This document shows, piece after piece, positions 17,037 to 25,302 of a DNA stretch of 57,839 bases. The position numbers and the translations under genes were made by a program. Origin of the DNA: Methylomonas methanica (GTDB taxonomy: Bacteria; Pseudomonadota; Gammaproteobacteria; Methylococcales; Methylomonadaceae); contig NZ_LUUG01000055.1 in assembly GCF_001644035.1 (NCBI RefSeq), positions 1-57,839 of the forward strand. Reading direction: 5' to 3'. The notes below the pieces were generated by a model. It saw only the letters and a list, made by a program, of their open reading frames with translations, was not told the DNA's origin and did no database searches. Positions within the stretch are counted from its first letter, which is position 1. The number at the start of each line of letters is the position of its first letter.

Positions 17037-19229
17037 CTATCTGCGTCGACCTTTTGTGAGTTTTATCGAACCCGATTCACCAACAGACACAGCATCACCT
17101 ATAGATAAGCGCTTTAATTGTGCGGCCGTTTTCTCGTCTACCGGCAAGACACATACAACATCATCGCGCTTTAGAAGCGCAAGAAATCTGCCATCAACAT
17201 GCCGCAAGCCAGCAAAAGGCAGCATGCCCGCATCACCCTCACAGAACCGCCTATGCACCGGCACATTAACGCCCTTTAACCGCTTTTCATCACGTTCAGC
17301 AATGTACTTATCGGCCTCCACAAATACGATCAATCCTGATCCAGAAACTGGCCGTCGCAATGCGTTATTTGTGTCGGATCCTTGGTGCTCCATACCACCA
17401 GATACATTGCCCGACAATAGCATTTCAATTCCACTGGCGAAGCGAACCATAGCGAGACTGGACAAGTCTCGCAAACGGTTACGACTTTCGGGCGGCGGTC
17501 GACGCCCAACGCCGCTAACGTTGGGCTTATTGATGAATCCGAAGATCCCATTCCGTCGCCCTCCTTCATCGAATCGCCCTCCACTGGAATTACGGACTCC
17601 TGATCCAATGCCGCTATCGCCGCTTCCAACTCCTCTTCCTCGGTCAGTTGAGTGCCCATTTCTGTTCTCCGTAGTCTCATTTAATAAAGACAGCCGCTGC
17701 CTCTCCAGGAGAGGATCAGCAAAAGTCAAAGGAATAGCAGCATCCACCGCCGTTTTTACGATTTGCGCTCTAAATTCAATGCTGCCAGTAACCGTGATTG
17801 TGCTCCCATATCTATCCATCGCCATCCGTAACGCCGCCTCCAATCCATCGACGGAAGCACCACGCGATACCTTAAGCTTGTCACCATCATCGCGAATAGC
17901 AGATGCCCCGACACGATAAATGACGGTGCCCTTCTTTGTGATGCTATCCTGTACAGCATTCACACCATGCGTTGAACGCGCGCGCCCAGCCGCCCCGACG
18001 GTATTCCCCTTTAACCCCTTGGCCACTTCCCTGGCACGTAATGCTGCAAGCGCGTCAACATCACCCATGGACGCATTACACCTTAACCAGTCCGCCCACT
18101 GTTGTGGCCTGTGCGTTTCAAATATTGATTGCCTCGCGACGTGGTAGCGCTCGTTAGCCGTTTGCAAATCGGCCAACAAAGATTTACTAACCAGACCGTA
18201 CAAGATCTTTTTCTCCATGCGAGATTTCGCAGAGAGCCTTATCACAGCCCGCTTTAATTTAGCCGCTCGCTTGGCGGCAACCACCTTACGAGCTCTCTCT
18301 TCTCTGGCCGACTTCCATTGCTGAGCACGTAGCGCTCCTTGATTGGCCTGCTCATTCTTATACCTGGCAAACAACAGCGTTGTATCAATCCTGGAGCCAA
18401 CCGGCTTAGCTTCATATGCCTTCGACCGCCCGGTAGATAGCGAAGCAGTACCAGACCCATTTATCAAGGCCTCAAATAATCCAAGACGAGCCTCAAGCTT
18501 TCCCTTAGATAAATCACGCGCAACGGTACTCGCCTTCACCATCAAGCCTTCATGATCTGCAATGACAAAGCCATTGCCTTTTTCCTGCAATGTAAGGCCA
18601 TGCTCCTGAAGGACCTTGTGAAACTCACCCCAAGAAGCCGCTACATGGAGCTGCTCTAAACATTCGCGCCTAATCCAACTGAGCAAGCTTTCAACACCAG
18701 CATGCCGCTCCATATCAGCAGCACGGTTTTCACTTGGCACCTTGTTCGATAGGTGATTATCTCGTCCAAGGCCGTACTTTATTTCTAGGGACTCGCACAA
18801 CTTACCAAGAACCTTATGGTCGTTATATGGGTTATGAATAGTTAAGCGTGTCGGATGAATTTTGTTTATAGCAATATGCATGTGGAGGTTATCCGTATCG
18901 CAATGAACAGCACTAACGCGCTGATGCTCACCATACCCGAGCCCTTCGCAAATGTTACTTTCAATCTCTTTTAAGATTTCATTACTGGGATGTTCGCCTT
19001 CGCGAAAACTCAGAATCAGGTGATAGGTCTTATCCGATTCAGCTCGGGTGTTCATCCCCTGGACAGTGGTTACTTCAATTATTGCCGACCTTAAATCATC
19101 CGACTGGCAGTTAGTCACAGAGGTGTACTCAACACGCTCGCTCTTATCCTGGTCATCAGATATGTAACCGACAAGTGCGCCGAAGTCGCTTTTCTTAATC
19201 GACTTCATCGAAACATGTTTCGCGATCAT
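17037..19229 (-). CDS. traI: TraI relaxase, MOB-P family (730 aa)
   Basis: The relaxase nicks oriT by forming a tyrosyl-DNA bond and leads the strand into the recipient. The N-terminus (MIAKHVSMKSIKKSDFGALVGYI) matches RP4 TraI, with the active Tyr at about residue 22. Motif III is HCDTDNLHMHIAINK near residues 110-124, giving the metal-binding His pair. The length is almost the same as RP4 TraI (732 aa). The C-terminal two thirds hold basic, helical segments and a TraI C-terminal domain. Another gene, traH, is read in a different frame inside its 3' part. A KorB operator lies between traJ and traI, at 19240-19254. Confidence 0.96.
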   Translation of the reverse strand: MIAKHVSMKSIKKSDFGALVGYISDDQDKSERVEYTSVTNCQSDDLRSAIIEVTTVQGMNTRAESDKTYHLILSFREGEHPSNEILKEIESNICEGLGYGEHQRVSAVHCDTDNLHMHIAINKIHPTRLTIHNPYNDHKVLGKLCESLEIKYGLGRDNHLSNKVPSENRAADMERHAGVESLLSWIRRECLEQLHVAASWGEFHKVLQEHGLTLQEKGNGFVIADHEGLMVKASTVARDLSKGKLEARLGLFEALINGSGTASLSTGRSKAYEAKPVGSRIDTTLLFARYKNEQANQGALRAQQWKSAREERARKVVAAKRAAKLKRAVIRLSAKSRMEKKILYGLVSKSLLADLQTANERYHVARQSIFETHRPQQWADWLRCNASMGDVDALAALRAREVAKGLKGNTVGAAGRARSTHGVNAVQDSITKKGTVIYRVGASAIRDDGDKLKVSRGASVDGLEAALRMAMDRYGSTITVTGSIEFRAQIVKTAVDAAIPLTFADPLLERQRLSLLNETTENRNGHSTDRGRGVGSGDSGIGSGVRNSSGGRFDEGGRRNGIFGFINKPNVSGVGRRPPPESRNRLRDLSSLAMVRFASGIEMLLSGNVSGGMEHQGSDTNNALRRPVSGSGLIVFVEADKYIAERDEKRLKGVNVPVHRRFCEGDAGMLPFAGLRHVDGRFLALLKRDDVVCVLPVDEKTAAQLKRLSIGDAVSVGESGSIKLTKGRRR
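17330..17659 (-). CDS. traH: TraH, nested in traI in another frame (109 aa)
   Basis: This protein is encoded entirely within traI in a different reading frame, as RP4 traH is; RP4 TraH stabilises the relaxosome. Here the N-terminal half is very acidic (TEEEELEAAIAALDQ) and the C-terminal half carries a cysteine-rich conserved-looking block, CETCPVSLWFASPVELKCYC, which is unlikely in a random overlap. I chose the ATG at 17659 because GGAG lies 7 nt upstream; an ATG at 17680 in the same frame has no clear site. Sequence resemblance to RP4 TraH is from memory, so the name is firm in position and moderate in sequence. Confidence 0.75.
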   Translation of the reverse strand: MGTQLTEEEELEAAIAALDQESVIPVEGDSMKEGDGMGSSDSSISPTLAALGVDRRPKVVTVCETCPVSLWFASPVELKCYCRAMYLVVWSTKDPTQITHCDGQFLDQD

Positions 19230-19239
19230 AAGTGAAAAA

Positions 19240-19254
19240 ATTTAGCCGCTAAAA
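19240..19254. promoter_or_regulatory. KorB operator 4 (between traJ and traI)
   Basis: The 13-bp core TTTAGCCGCTAAA (19241-19253) is perfect. It lies 11 nt upstream of the traI start and its right end abuts the traJ stop, in a position to modulate traI. Confidence 0.85.
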
Positions 19255-19617
19255 TCACAGGTCAGCCTTCGGCATGATTACAGCCTTCATCACTTCAATC
19301 ATTTTGTCTTGCGTAGCTTCGATACGCGCAAGTGCAGCCCTGATAGTGGACTCACCGAACTGCGCAGTTCGGGCATCATTGGTTAGCCAAAGCTTAAGCA
19401 ACCCACCAAGACGCCCCAGGTCGCCATTGATCTTCGCCAACTCCAGAACCCTCTCGTTGTCGGTGATGCATTTCGGCGCATAACCAAGTCCAAGAAATCT
19501 CAAGTAGGCCGATGTGCTATGGCCAGTTTGCCTAGCATTCGCTTCAATCGCGGCCTTCTCGTCTGGAGTAACCCAAACACGGATTGGATTACTACCTTTT
19601 CGGGTTTCGTTTGCCAT
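19255..19617 (-). CDS. traJ: TraJ relaxosome accessory protein (120 aa)
   Basis: A small oriT-binding protein that in RP4 binds an inverted repeat next to nic and recruits TraI. The N-terminus (NPIRVWVTPDEKAAIEANARQTG) looks like a ribbon-helix-helix domain, and the middle contains the RP4-like signature INGDLGRLGGLLKLWLT near residues 65-81. The ATG at 19617 is preferred over the one at 19623 because AAGGA lies 8 nt upstream of it and only 2 nt from the other. The gene is divergent from traK across oriT. Confidence 0.94.
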   Translation of the reverse strand: MANETRKGSNPIRVWVTPDEKAAIEANARQTGHSTSAYLRFLGLGYAPKCITDNERVLELAKINGDLGRLGGLLKLWLTNDARTAQFGESTIRAALARIEATQDKMIEVMKAVIMPKADL

Positions 19618-19944
19618 ATTCATAATCCTTCATCAAATGTTGTAACGGCGGTAGCCGTTGACCTCGTAGAGCAGGATACCGTTGAGCGCTCGGCGCGAAT
19701 AAGGGGAGTGAAGTGTAGCTACCGTTTATACGGTAGGTACACTTCACATATCCTGCCCCGACCTTTCGGTCGGTAACTCCACAACATGTTATCAAACACT
19801 CGATCAACGACAAAAAAATAATCGACATATATATTTAAACGTATATAAAATAACGATAATTCATATTATGTAGCTTATTTTTTACATACATTTTGACTCA
19901 AAATTGACTCAAAGTTGACTGAGATGCACCTCCAGTGAAATTAG
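19618..19944. other. oriT: oriT, IncP type, between traJ and traK
   Basis: The divergent intergenic region holds the transfer origin. A near-perfect inverted repeat, arms 19708-19725 and 19730-19747 (17 of 18 pairs, 4-nt spacer), stands where RP4 has the TraJ site. Immediately after it comes TATCCTGCCCC, the IncP nic core; by analogy with RP4 the nick falls between G19755 and C19756 on this strand. A perfect 6-bp hairpin with a TTTC loop follows (19758-19773). The left flank GAATAAGGGGAGTGAAG also resembles RP4. The part toward traK is AT-rich and includes three 11-bp direct repeats. Confidence 0.92.
19893..19923 (+). repeat. three 11-bp direct repeats in front of traK
   Basis: TTGACTCAAAA, TTGACTCAAAG and TTGACTGAG follow each other without gaps at 19893, 19904 and 19915. 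They end about 21 nt before traK. Each unit could serve as a -35 box, and together with the AT-rich tract before them they could be the binding region of TraK. Confidence 0.6.
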
Positions 19945-20319
19945 ATGAATAAAAGTTATACGGAACAGCTTGCGGAGTGGGTGAAGAAAAAACACGCAGT
20001 GAAAAAGCGCGACCGAAACCTAGTGATGTTTCAGGCAGTGAAAGATGACGTTTGCGAAGCGATATCGGCGGGCTATTCGATACGAACCGTATGGGAAAAC
20101 ATGTACGAAACTAAGCGGGTCACGATTGGTTATCACCAGTTCCTTAAATATACAAACCAGGTACTTAAAAAAGCCAACCAAACCCCACCAAAACAAAACA
20201 CTACACAACTAGTCCCGAAGAAAGGAGCCAAACCACCAGAAAGACCTAACCCCAGCAATCAACAGAAGCCACAAAACTTTAAATTCGATCCATCACCCAA
20301 TAAAGAGGATTGGCTCTAA
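19945..20319 (+). CDS. traK: TraK oriT-binding protein (124 aa)
   Basis: In RP4, TraK binds the oriT leading side next to traK, wraps the DNA and increases nicking. The N-terminus NKSYTEQLAEWVKKK and the C-terminal pattern ending FKFDPSPNKEDWL match the RP4 layout. The middle is a helical, basic DNA-binding region, followed by a proline and lysine-rich linker (residues about 78-112). It starts the rightward operon traK-L-M; its TAA overlaps the ATG of traL. Confidence 0.92.
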   Translation: MNKSYTEQLAEWVKKKHAVKKRDRNLVMFQAVKDDVCEAISAGYSIRTVWENMYETKRVTIGYHQFLKYTNQVLKKANQTPPKQNTTQLVPKKGAKPPERPNPSNQQKPQNFKFDPSPNKEDWL

Positions 20320-21047
20320 TGTCAAAAATACACATGGTATTACAAGGGAAAGGGGGTGTTGGCAAGTCGCTAATCGCCGCCTTGATCGCACAATACAAAA
20401 CTAGCAAGGGACATACGCCTCCGTTATGCGTAGACACCGACCCAGTGAATGCGACGTTGAACGGGTACAAAAAGCTCAACGTCGTGAAACTCGATATATT
20501 AGACGGCGATGAAATAAATTCTCGCCATTTCGACAAATTGATTGAAATGATCGCAAGTAGTGAAAGCGATATCGTTATCGATAACGGAGCAAGCTCATTT
20601 GTGCCACTGTCAAACTACTTGATGACCAACGCAGTACCGCAACTATTGAAAGAAATGGGCCATACACTCGTAATTCACACGGTAGTAACGGGTGGACAAG
20701 CATTGGTCGACACCGTGGCCGGCTTTGGTCAGTTAGTTCAGCAGTACCCGGAGGAAGCAGAGTTTGTGGTATGGCTAAACCCCTATTGGGGCCCAATAGA
20801 AGACAACGGTAAAGGGTTTGAGCAAATGAAAGCCTATACTGCGAACAAATCGCGCGTGGCGGCGATTGTAAAAATACCGGACCTCAAAGCCGAAACATTC
20901 GGTCGAGACTTGAGCGATATGCTACAAGATAAAATGACATTCGAAGAAGCTATTGCCGCAGAGACAAACACCATCATGATGCGGCAACGTCTAAAACTGA
21001 TTCAGCGCCAATTGTACGATCAAATGGATACGGCGGTGATTCTGTAA
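20319..21047 (+). CDS. traL: TraL ParA-like ATPase (242 aa)
   Basis: A MinD/ParA-type P-loop protein. The deviant Walker A is at the N-terminus (MVLQGKGGVGKSLIAAL), and further matches to RP4 TraL are strong (IDNGASSFVPLS, NPYWGPIEDNGK, EQMKAYTANK). The role in RP4 transfer is not well defined. The start at 20319 gives MSKIHMV, matching the RP4 start, and uses the ATG overlapping the traK stop (TAATG). An upstream ATG at 20310 lies within traK and is less likely. The stop overlaps traM by one base. Confidence 0.93.
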   Translation: MSKIHMVLQGKGGVGKSLIAALIAQYKTSKGHTPPLCVDTDPVNATLNGYKKLNVVKLDILDGDEINSRHFDKLIEMIASSESDIVIDNGASSFVPLSNYLMTNAVPQLLKEMGHTLVIHTVVTGGQALVDTVAGFGQLVQQYPEEAEFVVWLNPYWGPIEDNGKGFEQMKAYTANKSRVAAIVKIPDLKAETFGRDLSDMLQDKMTFEEAIAAETNTIMMRQRLKLIQRQLYDQMDTAVIL

Positions 21048-21493
21048 TGAGAGATGATCAAATAGAAAGTCTGATCCGGGAAATCGCGACTAAACACGGC
21101 ATTGCCGTTGGTCGCGACGATCCTATCTTGATACTGCAAACGATCAATAATAGATTGCTACAAGACGGCGCAAAGGCACAGCAAGATATGCTTGATCAAT
21201 TCAAAAAAGAGCTAGAAGCGCTGGCAATGCGCTGGAGCGAAGACGCAAAGAATAAAGCAGAACGCATTGTAAATGCGTCGTTGAACGCCAGTAAGGAATC
21301 AATGGAAAACATGATGGCCCAAGGCGCAAGGGATACCATAAAATCAGTCAGGACTGAAATCGAGTCATCGCTAAATAGAATCAATGGCCCAATCCGTGAT
21401 GCAAAAAAGATCGCCATTATGAATGTAATTGCAGGAAGCATGACAATCATCGCTGTAACCGCATTTATAGCATTCACTGTTTGGATCAAATAA
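21047..21493 (+). CDS. traM: TraM conjugation protein (148 aa)
   Basis: It matches the RP4 TraM pattern: an N-terminal helical part with GRDDPILILQTINNRLL, a long coiled coil (residues about 45-115) and a C-terminal membrane helix (residues about 125-147). It is the last gene of the traK-L-M operon and overlaps the traL stop codon by one base. Its role in RP4 is supportive and poorly defined. Downstream, a short GC-rich inverted repeat (GGCG/CGCC near 21528) and a KorB operator separate it from the convergent gene. Confidence 0.9.
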   Translation: MRDDQIESLIREIATKHGIAVGRDDPILILQTINNRLLQDGAKAQQDMLDQFKKELEALAMRWSEDAKNKAERIVNASLNASKESMENMMAQGARDTIKSVRTEIESSLNRINGPIRDAKKIAIMNVIAGSMTIIAVTAFIAFTVWIK

Positions 21494-21552
21494 GGCACAA
21501 ACCCATTATGTTTAGGTTAAGCCCTGGCGAATCGCCCGGCCTTCTGAATAAA

Positions 21553-21567
21553 TTTTAGCGGCTAAAA
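21553..21567. promoter_or_regulatory. KorB operator 5 (convergent gap)
   Basis: TTTTAGCGGCTAAAA between the 3' ends of traM and the leftward gene at 21736. No start codon faces it on either side, so a promoter role is unlikely. It is the best placed copy for a partition (centromere) function beside korB. Confidence 0.85.
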
Positions 21568-21735
21568 CATCCAATTGGACAAGGTAAAACCGGCCTGCAT
21601 GAGACCATAGCTCAATTACGCGTTTTAAGTCCGTGATATGACCAAGCAACATTGGATTCTAGATAAGCCAGAAATCCATTCATTAAGAATAATATCTAAC
21701 GCGAAATATGATCCTTCTTATCTGGGGTGAAGAGA

Positions 21736-22395
21736 CTATTGTGAACCCGGAGAAATGGATAATGTTAATTTTGGAGCAATGCCTAAACTGTCACTTTGTT
21801 TGAGCGATTTCCTAGTAACAATATTATGTCTCCGCTGAGCTTCTAATACGCTATCAAACTCGTTAGTTAATTCCTGTTCGTTTCTTCTTAATTTCCGTTC
21901 CGCAAGCTCTTCGATTTTTGGCGAATGCAAGCCCATACCGTCCCGAATTTCTCTAACAGCTTCGAGTCTTGCTTGCATGACCTGCAACCTGGAATGTTGA
22001 TGCGCAATTTGATCTTGCCATGCTCGACGAGTACCAGGCAAAACCAAAACACCAGGTTTTGCGGATTGAATTTGTTGAATCCTAGACTGCTGCTTCTCAA
22101 TTAAGGTTTCAAGCTTATCTTCAACACGATCTACTTGTTCGTGCTTTGCTTCAACGTAATCAAATAGGGCCTCTTGATAGCTTTGTTCAACAGATGACAC
22201 TTCCAGAATAGCTTGCTGTTCTCGTTCCGCTGTTTGAGCACTATCCAAAAGCTCATCAACGTTATAAATAGCTTTCGCGTTTATCCCTTGATCATCTTGC
22301 AATTGATCAGAACCAGGATCAATTGCGTTATAGAGGCCCCGCTGAATTACATCTGGCGTTAAAAGTCTTTTTTGAGGAACATTTACAAGTACCAT
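21736..22395 (-). CDS. coiled-coil protein at the kfr position (219 aa)
   Basis: A soluble, helical protein with long charged coiled-coil stretches from about residue 50 to 205. It contains an island, PGVLVLPGTRRAWQDQIAHQ, that breaks the coil near residue 115. It follows korB in the same direction after an 80-nt gap, where IncP plasmids have korF, korG and the kfr genes. It might be a KfrC-like protein, but KfrA is excluded because there is no N-terminal HTH. The role is probably plasmid maintenance, inferred from position only. Confidence 0.65.
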   Translation of the reverse strand: MVLVNVPQKRLLTPDVIQRGLYNAIDPGSDQLQDDQGINAKAIYNVDELLDSAQTAEREQQAILEVSSVEQSYQEALFDYVEAKHEQVDRVEDKLETLIEKQQSRIQQIQSAKPGVLVLPGTRRAWQDQIAHQHSRLQVMQARLEAVREIRDGMGLHSPKIEELAERKLRRNEQELTNEFDSVLEAQRRHNIVTRKSLKQSDSLGIAPKLTLSISPGSQ

Positions 22396-22474
22396 ATCGA
22401 CTCCAAAACGAAGCTACTATATTGCTCCGTACTCCGTACCGAGCCGACTAAGAATCAGCGCGTACTTTTAAAAG

Positions 22475-23632
22475 TTAAGCCTCTACCAATGCCAATAGCT
22501 TGACTTCACCAAGATCGACTTCTAATTCATGACCATCATCGTCATACTTAATATGCCCAAACCCCTCTGTTGAGGGCCTTTTGTCAAGAATGATCCTACC
22601 TGGCCGACCGTCATGCCATATCTGAACGATAGCCTTCTTAAATTTGCTTGGATCGACTATTTTCTTCTTTTCGTTATCTTCCTGTTGCTTAAGATCTGGA
22701 TTGTTAGGAATGCTCGAACTATCCGTCAATTGTAGTTGGTCGTCACCAGTAGCGACTAAAGAACGTCCGCCAGATTCTATATTTGATTCATCTTCACCCG
22801 TTAAGGTAGTGCCAGAAACTTGGCCGCTATTAAGATCATCTTCATCAACTTCAGAGAGGTTAGCGATTGGTTCATTATTAGCATCCTGGATGACCCGAAT
22901 ATTTTCTTTCTTGTCCTTTAGATATTCCTGAAATAACTTCAATTGGCCCCTAGTGAATTCTTGACCAGGAGTATCTAACCAAGCCATAACATCCGCTTGG
23001 TTCGTCTTATAGAGCTTATTCAATTCGTAAATAATATTTACGTCGGTAACTTTCCCTGCTTTGTATGCCGCATCAAGCTCAGCTGGTAACTTAAGCAACG
23101 TAGTGTGCAAAGTCACCCACGCCGGGCTCTTACCGATTAAGGAGGAAATGGTCTTCTTTCCAATACCTTCCTCTAGTGCGGTTGCGATAGTGTGCGCAAT
23201 CTCTAACGGGGTATTACCTTCTTTTTGGAGATTAACAATCAGTTGTTCGATCTTTACTCGGGCTGCCGTCTTATCGCCTTCGTCTTCAATGATGGCAGCA
23301 ATCTTTTCGGCCCCATTTTGCTTTGATGCTCGAAATCTTCTAGCACCATCCTTGATCATGTATCTACCCTCAATTTCAGGGTGCTTCCTAATCGTTATTG
23401 GCTGCAATAAGCCGCTATTGTCAATGGATCCAGCCAACTCCGCTATGCTTTCAGTTGAAAAGCCATGGTTGAATTCTGTGCGCGGTTGTGCAGGATCCTC
23501 GTCGATCAAATTGATGTCAATCTCTGCATAACCAGATGCTTCTTTTGGTTGTTCGGAGAGTAGGCCGGCAAGGTCGCCTATTTCATGCAAGGCCAGCCCA
23601 CTGCTTGCAATGGTGTGTAATTGATCTGTCAT
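22475..23632 (-). CDS. korB: KorB: ParB-type partition protein and global repressor (385 aa)
   Basis: It binds the eleven TTTAGCSGCTAAA sites in this window, repressing transfer and replication genes and acting with IncC in partition. The N-terminal ParB domain includes the CTP/arginine motif KDGARRFRA (residues about 94-102). The HTH region lies near 155-180 (KKTISSLIGKSPAWVTLHTTLLKL). A long acidic linker spans about 245-315. The C-terminal SH3-like dimer domain (IVQIWHDGRPGRIIL... YDDDGHELEVDLGEVKLLALVE) matches RK2 KorB. It is slightly longer than RK2 KorB (358 aa), mainly through the linker. Its ATG overlaps the incC stop as TAATG. Confidence 0.95.
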   Translation of the reverse strand: MTDQLHTIASSGLALHEIGDLAGLLSEQPKEASGYAEIDINLIDEDPAQPRTEFNHGFSTESIAELAGSIDNSGLLQPITIRKHPEIEGRYMIKDGARRFRASKQNGAEKIAAIIEDEGDKTAARVKIEQLIVNLQKEGNTPLEIAHTIATALEEGIGKKTISSLIGKSPAWVTLHTTLLKLPAELDAAYKAGKVTDVNIIYELNKLYKTNQADVMAWLDTPGQEFTRGQLKLFQEYLKDKKENIRVIQDANNEPIANLSEVDEDDLNSGQVSGTTLTGEDESNIESGGRSLVATGDDQLQLTDSSSIPNNPDLKQQEDNEKKKIVDPSKFKKAIVQIWHDGRPGRIILDKRPSTEGFGHIKYDDDGHELEVDLGEVKLLALVEA

Positions 23633-24705
23633 TATCCGATCTCCATTTGATTAAGAACATGGGCCGCTAATGCTCTCACTTCTTTGGCCGCCACTCGCGC
23701 TGTTGTTTTTTTGATTTTCCATACTGGCGTTCGGGATGCTAATGCATCGGCAATACTACTCCGTAGACCAATGACTATACCTTCAGGAGTCATTAATGTC
23801 GGATAAGCATGGGTGAGTTCCTGAAGGTGTCGTAAGTGCCTTGGATTCCTTTTATCAACTTTGCTAGGAACCATGCCAAGAAACTTAAGATTTTTATTAG
23901 CTTTTCGAATGTTAGCTATGGTCGTAACCATTCGTTTTATACCTTGAATACTGTATGCCTCTAACTCAATTGGTGAAAGAACAAAGTCTGATGCAAATAG
24001 AGCGGCTCCCATTGTTACGCCAAGTGATGGGGCTGTATCAATCAAGCAAATATCAAAGCCAACAGACGATAATTCACTTATGGCGGATTTAAAATTCATA
24101 CCCGCATCGCTCAGCGTCATTTTTTCCATATTGGCGAGTGCAGCATCGGACTCGATAAGAACCAATCCAGTGGAGGGTAACAAAGAACAATCAACTTTCG
24201 CATTAGTTAGTAGCGAACTAGCAGAGACTCCACACTTATATGCCCCTAGCGTGTAAGACGCATTCGCTTGAGTATCGAGATCTATTACAACAACACGGAA
24301 ACCACGCTCAGCAAAGTCGAAGGCAAGATGCACGAGTGTTGCAGTCTTACCAACACCGCCCTTTTGATTCGCCGTAACTAATGTTTTCATAGTTCCTTTG
24401 ATTCCTTTGCCCATTTTCTGACTTGAAACGCTTGATGACGAGGAAGGATCACCGTCACTTTCTCGTACCCTTCCGGTACTTCCGCTAATTCCTTGTGCGC
24501 GTTCCAGACTCTGTTTACAGCTTGAGAAACTGCACTCTTTGTTATGTTCATCGCTCTTGAAAAATCGGCTTGGGATTTCCCGTCTACCAATACCCCCCGT
24601 GCTATTAAGATTGTTTGTTCCCCAATTTCTAATTGAGAAACTGCTTGTTCGAATTGCCTCTCGGTTAGTCTTTTCATAACCACTTCCTAAACATCTGTTG
24701 CCCAT
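23632..24705 (-). CDS. incC: IncC: ParA-type partition ATPase, long and short forms (357 / 252 aa)
   Basis: Partner of KorB in active partition and a co-repressor. The ParA domain begins at MKTLVTANQKGGVGKTATLVH (deviant Walker A) and includes CLIDTAPSLG. The long form starts at 24705 with a serine-rich N-terminal extension of 105 residues that shares its DNA with korA in another frame. The short form would start at ATG 24390, which overlaps the korA stop as ATGA and has AAGGA upstream. RK2 makes IncC1 and IncC2 in exactly this way. Which form dominates here cannot be read from sequence. Confidence 0.94.
   Translation of the reverse strand: MGNRCLGSGYEKTNREAIRTSSFSIRNWGTNNLNSTGGIGRREIPSRFFKSDEHNKECSFSSCKQSLERAQGISGSTGRVRESDGDPSSSSSVSSQKMGKGIKGTMKTLVTANQKGGVGKTATLVHLAFDFAERGFRVVVIDLDTQANASYTLGAYKCGVSASSLLTNAKVDCSLLPSTGLVLIESDAALANMEKMTLSDAGMNFKSAISELSSVGFDICLIDTAPSLGVTMGAALFASDFVLSPIELEAYSIQGIKRMVTTIANIRKANKNLKFLGMVPSKVDKRNPRHLRHLQELTHAYPTLMTPEGIVIGLRSSIADALASRTPVWKIKKTTARVAAKEVRALAAHVLNQMEIG
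24387..24677 (-). CDS. korA: KorA repressor, nested in incC (96 aa)
   Basis: A small HTH repressor that controls the korA and rep promoters. The sequence matches RK2 KorA throughout: KRLTERQFEQAVSQLEIG at the N-terminus, GVLVDGKSQADF and the recognition-helix region ITKSAVSQAVNRVWNA, and the C-terminal dimer part VILPRHQAFQVRKWA. The ATG at 24677 has AGGAAG 5 nt upstream and is preferred over the GTG at 24683. The whole gene lies within the N-terminal extension of incC, in a different frame, as in RK2. Confidence 0.95.
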   Translation of the reverse strand: MKRLTERQFEQAVSQLEIGEQTILIARGVLVDGKSQADFSRAMNITKSAVSQAVNRVWNAHKELAEVPEGYEKVTVILPRHQAFQVRKWAKESKEL

Positions 24706-24762
24706 GTTAGTGCTCCGCGCCTTGTTGATAAAACGACGGTGACAGCCGCCGTGAGGTAAAGA

Positions 24763-24834
24763 GTTAAGCTTAACGCATGCATAAAGTTTAGCTTAACTAA
24801 TAGGCGGAGTCAAATAACATTTTAGCGGCTAAAA
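24763..24834 (-). promoter_or_regulatory. korA-incC-korB promoter with two KorA sites and KorB operator 6
   Basis: Read leftward, there is TTGACT (24808-24813), a 17-nt spacer and TAAACT (24785-24790). A KorA-type site GTTTAGCTTAAC (24786-24797) overlaps the -10, and a perfect palindrome GTTAAGCTTAAC (24763-24774) lies just downstream. The KorB operator TTTTAGCGGCTAAAA (24820-24834) lies just upstream of the -35 and also contains the kleE stop codon. This is the RK2 korA promoter layout. Confidence 0.88.
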
Positions 24835-25149
24835 TTTGCGAGGCCCATAGAACTCAACAAAGTAAGTAATCGCAATTAACAATGAAGCATGAATCATAGC
24901 GGTCAGCCCAGCATACATACCCGGTGTATTGTGATAATACATTGCCCTTATGAACTGAAATAGAATATCGAGGGCAAACAGCCATTTAGAGATTGGCCAA
25001 ACTAGGGCAAGCATTATCCAAACAATATGCACTATTCGGTGCAAAAGTGGGGGAGAACTATGAATTAAAGGATCGGTGGCTTCGACAACATTTTCTTGCT
25101 GCGGGTGAGCTTTTCCTACATCCGGAAACTTATAAAGTTTTGCTGCCAT
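24829..25149 (-). CDS. kleE: KleE stable-inheritance membrane protein (106 aa)
   Basis: A small membrane protein of the IncP kle region, of unknown biochemical role. After a short cytoplasmic N-terminus (LYKFPDVGK) come hydrophobic segments at residues about 43-60 and 83-100. Motifs like RK2 KleE are seen: VWPISKWLFALDILFQF, YHNTPGMYAG and ITYFVEFYGPRK. The ATG at 25149 has GGTGG 5 nt upstream; the frame could begin at a GTG three codons earlier. The TAG stop falls inside KorB operator 6. Confidence 0.85.
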   Translation of the reverse strand: MAAKLYKFPDVGKAHPQQENVVEATDPLIHSSPPLLHRIVHIVWIMLALVWPISKWLFALDILFQFIRAMYYHNTPGMYAGLTAMIHASLLIAITYFVEFYGPRKF

Positions 25150-25227
25150 ATTGACCACCTTTGCGAAATTAAGTTTTAATAATCAGTCAGGCCCGCGCCT
25201 GTGTCGTGATGTGACAGCATCGCGGCA

Positions 25228-25248
25228 AGCCCCGGTTATGCCGGGGCT
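25228..25248. terminator. GC-rich hairpin between klcA and kleE
   Basis: A perfect 8-bp stem, AGCCCCGG and CCGGGGCT, with loop TTATG. It lacks a T-run on either strand, so it may act as an mRNA stabiliser or attenuator in place of a classical terminator. Confidence 0.45.
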
Positions 25249-25302
25249 ACCTATCATCTTCTTACTTCCGCAATAAATGGTATTTTCGCTACTTAAGAAT
25301 AC

